From Helicobacteraceae bacterium (GTDB lineage Bacteria > Campylobacterota > Campylobacteria > Campylobacterales > Sulfurimonadaceae), in the NCBI GenBank assembly GCA_027081565.1, contig JALWKG010000161.1, forward strand, positions 1-17,463: DNA of 17,463 nucleotides. Direction: 5' to 3'. The first letter of the stretch is position 1. The number at the start of each line of letters is the position of its first letter. The position numbers and the translations under genes are program-made. This document shows, in pieces, positions 14,068 to 17,463 of this stretch. The notes under the pieces are model-generated. The model was not told the origin of the DNA, searched no databases, and was given only the letters and a program-made list of their open reading frames with translations.

Positions 14068-14787
14068 TTATTGCTCTTTTTCACCAGGAAATGAGACAAT
14101 TCCATAAGAGAGATTACCAACTTTAGTGTAACCCATGTCTGCCAAGATACGGGCACAGTGCGCACTACGGCTACCAACGTGACAGTAGACGATGACATTT
14201 TCATCTTGTGGCAGTTTAGCTTCATCCAAGGCAGCAAAGAAGTTACTGGTTGGGATGATCTTGTCTGCTCCCTTGATGTGACCCATCTGCCACTCCATAG
14301 GCTCACGAACGTCTACAAGGGTAAAGTGGACCATACCTAAATCTCTAGCTTCGAGTAGGGCGATAAGTTCATCACCGTCAAGTTCATCTTTATTAACTAA
14401 AACAGCACATTCTTCTTTACTTAGGCCACGTGAGTGTTGGTGTACGACCTCTTCGATGATCTCTTCTTGTGCTTGTGCAGCAGCATATTCTGGAGTACAG
14501 AAGATCTGACAATGACAGACACCATCTTCAGGGATCTCTTTTTCAATAGCTGGAGGACAAGGACAGATTCTGTCATCTGGCTCACCTGTGACAAAGAAAC
14601 AGGGGCAGTAGCGTTTGCCATGCATCAATTTATTTCTGGTCAGGCCATACTGTATGCCTTGGTTGATCTCTTGGTCTGGGTTATATGCCCAACCAAACTG
14701 TGACACCACCTTGTCAGTAAAACGGACGGTTTTTTCTAAAGTGTCTTTAAACTCTTGTGATTCTGGATCGATTTTTACGGTACTCAT
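14068..14787 (-). CDS. Ferredoxin-thioredoxin reductase-like domain fused to a rhodanese domain
   Basis: This 239-residue protein joins two domains. Residues about 10-105 resemble the catalytic (beta) chain of ferredoxin-thioredoxin reductase, which carries a 4Fe-4S cluster next to a redox-active disulfide. The signature CPC (61-63), CPC (75-77), CHC (91-93) is present, with an extra Cys at 97 (CHCQIFC). The spacings are 11 and 13 residues, whereas plant-type enzymes have 16 and 8. Residues about 140-235 form a rhodanese domain with DVREPMEW (159-166) and the active-site loop CHVGSRS (202-208), where C202 would carry the persulfide. No signal peptide, so it should be cytoplasmic. AAGG lies seven bases before the ATG. 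It lies between argG and rplI. A role in ferredoxin-driven reduction of a thioredoxin, persulfide or sulfur carrier is inference. Confidence 0.9.
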   Translation of the reverse strand: MSTVKIDPESQEFKDTLEKTVRFTDKVVSQFGWAYNPDQEINQGIQYGLTRNKLMHGKRYCPCFFVTGEPDDRICPCPPAIEKEIPEDGVCHCQIFCTPEYAAAQAQEEIIEEVVHQHSRGLSKEECAVLVNKDELDGDELIALLEARDLGMVHFTLVDVREPMEWQMGHIKGADKIIPTSNFFAALDEAKLPQDENVIVYCHVGSRSAHCARILADMGYTKVGNLSYGIVSFPGEKEQ

Positions 14788-14823
14788 AGTGCGCCTTTAT
14801 AGAAATATTTTTAGAGGGAAAAT

Positions 14824-14838
14824 GCCCAGGAACTGGGC
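14824..14838 (-). terminator. Hairpin between argG and the FTR-like/rhodanese gene
   Basis: GCCCAG and CTGGGC form a perfect GC-rich 6-bp stem with a 3-base loop. Read leftward it is followed by ATTTTCCC. It lies 8 bases after the argG stop and before the next gene's ribosome binding site, so it may end or attenuate argG transcription. The short T-run makes it probably leaky. Confidence 0.5.
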
Positions 14839-14845
14839 GATTAAA

Positions 14846-16081
14846 TTACTTGTTACGTGTCTTACCTGCAATAATAAAACGAAGTGCATTAAGTTTAATA
14901 AACCCTTCTGCATCTTTTTGGTTATAGACTTCATCTTCTTCGAATGTAGAGTACTCTGGGTTAAACAGTGTATCAGCGGACTGACGTCCAACCACGATAA
15001 CATTACCTTTGTAGAGTTTAAGACGTACGACTCCATTGACAAAGGTCTGTGTTTTGTCGATAGCCGCTTGTAGCATCTCACGTTCAGGAGAGAACCAAAA
15101 ACCGTTATAGATCAGTTTCGCATAACGAGGCATCATCTCATCTTTAAGATGTGCAGCTTCACGGTCAAGAGTGATCGACTCTATAGCACGGTGAGCTTTA
15201 AGCATAATCGTTCCACCCGGAGTCTCGTAACAACCACGTGCCTTCATACCAACAAAACGGTTCTCTACGATGTCGATACGACCAATACCATGTTTGTTAC
15301 CGTACTCATTAAGTGTCTTCAGCATTGTTGCAGGACTCAGTGCTTCACCGTTAAGTGTTACCGGATCACCATGTGCATAACCGATCTCGATGTACTCTGC
15401 TTCATCCGGAGCATTTTCAGGAGAGTTGGTCCATAACCACATCTCATCTTCAGGCTCAGCGTTAGGGTCTTCGAGGTGAAGACCTTCATAAGAGATGTGA
15501 AGAAGATTGGCATCCATAGAGTAAGGGCTGACAGTTGGGTTGCCATCTTTGTCCATGTGCTTCTGGTCTATAGAAATACCATGCTCTTTTGCATAAGTGA
15601 GAAGTTTTTCACGAGAGTTAAGATCCCACTCTCTCCATGGTGCGATGATGGTCAGTGTAGAGTCTTGACCCAAATAACCCATCTCAAAACGGACTTGATC
15701 ATTACCTTTACCGGTTGCACCATGGCTTACACCATCAGCACCCGTGATCTTTGCGATCTCTGCTTGACGCTTAGCGATCAGTGGACGGGCAATAGACGTA
15801 CCTAGAAGATATTCACCCTCATAGATCGCATTGGCACGGAACATTGGGTAGACAAAATCTTTTACAAACTCTTCACGTAGATCGTCAATGAAAATATTTT
15901 CAGGTTTGATCCCAAGCTCTAAAGCTTTAATACGTGCTGGTTCCAGCTCTTCACCTTGACCAAGGTCTGCAGTAAAGGTTACGACTTCACACTTATACTC
16001 ATCTTGGAGCCACTTTAAAATAACACTGGTGTCGAGTCCGCCTGAGTAGGCAAGTACAACTTTTTTGACTTCTTTTTTCAT
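14846..16081 (-). CDS. argG: Argininosuccinate synthase
   Basis: This 411-residue cytoplasmic enzyme joins citrulline and aspartate using ATP, forming argininosuccinate in the penultimate step of arginine synthesis. The N-terminal PP-loop AYSGGLDTSV (11-20) binds ATP, and the family segment HGATGKGNDQVRFE (120-133) is intact, as are SPYSMDANLLHISYEG and GYETPGG-like CYETPGG in the C-terminal half. Length is typical (about 400). The ATG is preceded by GAGG at about seven bases. A -10-like TAAAAT (16123-16118) lies about 35 bases upstream, inside an inverted repeat. It leads a leftward set including the FTR-like/rhodanese gene, rplI and era, although hairpins separate them. I recall argG next to rplI in Campylobacter jejuni, so the neighbourhood is ancestral. 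Confidence 0.97.
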   Translation of the reverse strand: MKKEVKKVVLAYSGGLDTSVILKWLQDEYKCEVVTFTADLGQGEELEPARIKALELGIKPENIFIDDLREEFVKDFVYPMFRANAIYEGEYLLGTSIARPLIAKRQAEIAKITGADGVSHGATGKGNDQVRFEMGYLGQDSTLTIIAPWREWDLNSREKLLTYAKEHGISIDQKHMDKDGNPTVSPYSMDANLLHISYEGLHLEDPNAEPEDEMWLWTNSPENAPDEAEYIEIGYAHGDPVTLNGEALSPATMLKTLNEYGNKHGIGRIDIVENRFVGMKARGCYETPGGTIMLKAHRAIESITLDREAAHLKDEMMPRYAKLIYNGFWFSPEREMLQAAIDKTQTFVNGVVRLKLYKGNVIVVGRQSADTLFNPEYSTFEEDEVYNQKDAEGFIKLNALRFIIAGKTRNK

Positions 16082-16120
16082 TGAAAACCCTCATAAAAAT
16101 GGAAAATAAATTATGGAATT

Positions 16121-16138
16121 TTACCTTAAAAAAGGTAA
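16121..16138. promoter_or_regulatory. Inverted repeat in the argG/MFS divergent promoter region
   Basis: TTACCTT (16121-16127) and AAGGTAA (16132-16138) are exact reverse complements with a 4-base A spacer. The leftward argG -10-like box (16123-16118) overlaps one arm, and a weak rightward -10-like TATTAA lies at 16161-16166. The position suits an operator for argG, but the sequence does not look like an ArgR box and I cannot name a regulator. Confidence 0.35.
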
Positions 16139-16190
16139 TGAAAAGGTTAATCTAGCGCACTATTAATGCATCTTGGATATCCTTGCAGTT

Positions 16191-17432
16191 ATGAATCACT
16201 ATATTACACTTTTAAAAGCAGAACCACTGCTGAGACGACTCTCTCTCATTCAACTTATTGCCTATTTTGGGGCATGGTTCTCCAACGTAGCGATCTATAC
16301 GCTGCTTATTCAGATGGAGGTCTCTCCCTTTGTCATTGCCATGACTGCCGCACTTCACTTTTTACCGGGAGTCTTGCAAGCTCCTCTCAGCGGGGTACTC
16401 ATCGATAAGATCGCGCCTAAAAAACTTATGATGGGTTTGATCGTTATAGAGATATTGTCTACTTTGCCCCTGATGTTAGTAGGAAGCAGTGACCTTTTAT
16501 GGCTGCTGTTTACCTTAGTCTTTATACGTATGGGTGCCTCTAGTTTCTATTTTACTTTGGAAATGTCGCTGCTTCCCAGGATTTTGGAGGCAAACAGTTT
16601 GAAGCTTGCCAACGAGATACACTCTGTTATCTGGTCATTTTCTTACACCTTTGGTATGGCGATCAGTGGATTTGTTGTCTACTTGGTAGGGGTTAAAACA
16701 GCCTTTTTGCTGGATGCCTCACTTTTTGTGGTCGCATTGATGTTACTCCTGCCCGTTCTCTTTCCTGCAGCTGAGGAGAAAGAACATGAGAGTTTTGGTG
16801 CTATGTTTAAAGGAAGTTTTGCCTACCTGAGATCAGCACCCCACATCAAACACCTTATGTTCCTGCATGCCTTTGTTGGTTTTACAGCTTTTGATGCCTT
16901 AGTCGCTTTAATGGTAGAAAAATATTACACACAAGTAGTAGCGATTGCCCTTGGATTAGGTCTTATACATTCATTACGTGCTGTTGGTCTTGTCATCGGT
17001 CCCATCGTTATTGGCAAATGGATCAACGTGAAAACATTGCCCTATCTCTTTGTCTATCAGGCACTGAGTATTATAGTCTGGGCGTTAGTAATAGAGAACT
17101 TTTATCTCTCATTGGTTGCATCTGTCTTTGTAGGGTTTGCGACAACAACACTTTGGTCTTATACCTACACACTTCTGCAACAACATACAGACAAGGCCTA
17201 TTATGGTCGTATCGTAGCTTATAATGACATGGTATTTCTACTCACAGTAGCTGTTATCTCAGTTGCCATAGGCTTTTTGGTTGAAGCGGGTCTCTCTTTA
17301 GCAACGATCACGATGCTGCTCGGAAGTGTCTTTGTCGTGGCGGCCCTTTACTTTGTCTGGTTGCGCCAATATTTTGACATAAGAGATACCAACCAAAGAG
17401 ATGATAAAATGTCACCTGAATTGGAGTTATAA
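16191..17432 (+). CDS. Major facilitator superfamily transporter, substrate unknown
   Basis: This 413-residue inner-membrane protein has the length and periodic hydrophobic segments (10-12 helices) of a major facilitator superfamily transporter. The start NHYITLLKAEPLLRRLSLIQLIAYFG-type region is shared with the effluxer-like branch of the family. An MFS motif A variant, SGVLIDKIAPKK (about 67-78), lies in the loop after the second helix. A cytoplasmic central loop occurs near residues 195-220. I chose the ATG at 16191 over a TTG at 16173: the TTG has no ribosome binding site and would lie at or before the predicted transcription start. The ATG itself has only a weak GGA about 13 bases upstream, so the start is not certain. 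Orientation is divergent from argG. The substrate cannot be read from sequence; export of a small molecule is likely. Confidence 0.85.
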   Translation: MNHYITLLKAEPLLRRLSLIQLIAYFGAWFSNVAIYTLLIQMEVSPFVIAMTAALHFLPGVLQAPLSGVLIDKIAPKKLMMGLIVIEILSTLPLMLVGSSDLLWLLFTLVFIRMGASSFYFTLEMSLLPRILEANSLKLANEIHSVIWSFSYTFGMAISGFVVYLVGVKTAFLLDASLFVVALMLLLPVLFPAAEEKEHESFGAMFKGSFAYLRSAPHIKHLMFLHAFVGFTAFDALVALMVEKYYTQVVAIALGLGLIHSLRAVGLVIGPIVIGKWINVKTLPYLFVYQALSIIVWALVIENFYLSLVASVFVGFATTTLWSYTYTLLQQHTDKAYYGRIVAYNDMVFLLTVAVISVAIGFLVEAGLSLATITMLLGSVFVVAALYFVWLRQYFDIRDTNQRDDKMSPELEL

Positions 17433-17435
17433 ACT

Positions 17436-17463
17436 ATGAAAAATATGATTTTTGAGTCACAAG
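17436..17463 (+). CDS. Start of a further rightward gene (cut by the window edge)
   Basis: An ATG three bases after the MFS stop opens a frame reading MKNMIFESQ to the edge. GGAG lies nine bases upstream, inside the end of the MFS gene. Spacing and ribosome binding site suggest an operon partner of the transporter. Nine residues are too few to name it. Confidence 0.6.

Noticed and set aside
14615..15073. 152-codon open frame on the plus strand over argG and the FTR-like/rhodanese gene
   Set aside because: It is antisense to two well-supported genes, has no family resemblance and a Cys/Phe-rich composition typical of shadow frames.

Overview
The window looks like ordinary chromosome from a Campylobacterota (epsilonproteobacterial) species, most like Sulfurovum or a close relative. 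This rests on protein character, moderate-to-low GC, dense operons with 1-14 base overlaps, strong -10 boxes without clear -35 boxes, and gene order (valS beside a UvrD/Rep helicase; argG, rplI and era together) that I recall from Campylobacter and Helicobacter. The genus is inferred. I see no tRNA, rRNA, CRISPR array, insertion sequence or prophage.

Layout. Bases 1-384 hold the 5' end of valS, read leftward. A divergent gap separates it from a UvrD/Rep-family helicase (519-2636, rightward, TTG start). That gene converges on a long leftward operon (12254 down to 2705) and meets it at a shared hairpin. The operon encodes a type IV pilus/type II secretion-like assembly machine. In transcription order it holds a MshI/GspL-like platform protein, a MshJ/PilO-like protein, a MshK-like periplasmic protein, the secretin MshL, a MshM/ExeA-like AAA ATPase, a MshN-like membrane TPR protein, an unassigned secreted protein, the motor ATPase (GspE/MshE) and the polytopic platform protein (GspF/MshG). 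The order I-J-K-L-M-N-(x)-E-G matches the Vibrio MSHA cluster, and the second part matches the Campylobacter cts natural-transformation cluster. No pilin, prepilin peptidase or retraction ATPase is present, so those parts must be encoded elsewhere. DNA uptake or a MSHA-like pilus are both possible roles.

Bases 12255-12625 form an AT-rich gap that probably holds the operon promoter. Upstream, also leftward, lie era, rplI, a gene fusing a ferredoxin-thioredoxin-reductase-like CPC/CPC/CHC domain to a rhodanese domain, and argG. In related genomes hslV and hslU sit between rplI and era; here rplI and era overlap by 8 bases and hslVU is absent. Divergent from argG is an MFS transporter (16191-17432), and the first codons of a further rightward gene follow at the edge.

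The observations I rate highest are the FTR-like/rhodanese fusion with altered cysteine spacing, the pilin-less Msh/Cts machine with an extra secreted protein, the loss of hslVU from its usual place, and the degenerate c-di-GMP-binding motifs at the N-terminus of the motor ATPase.
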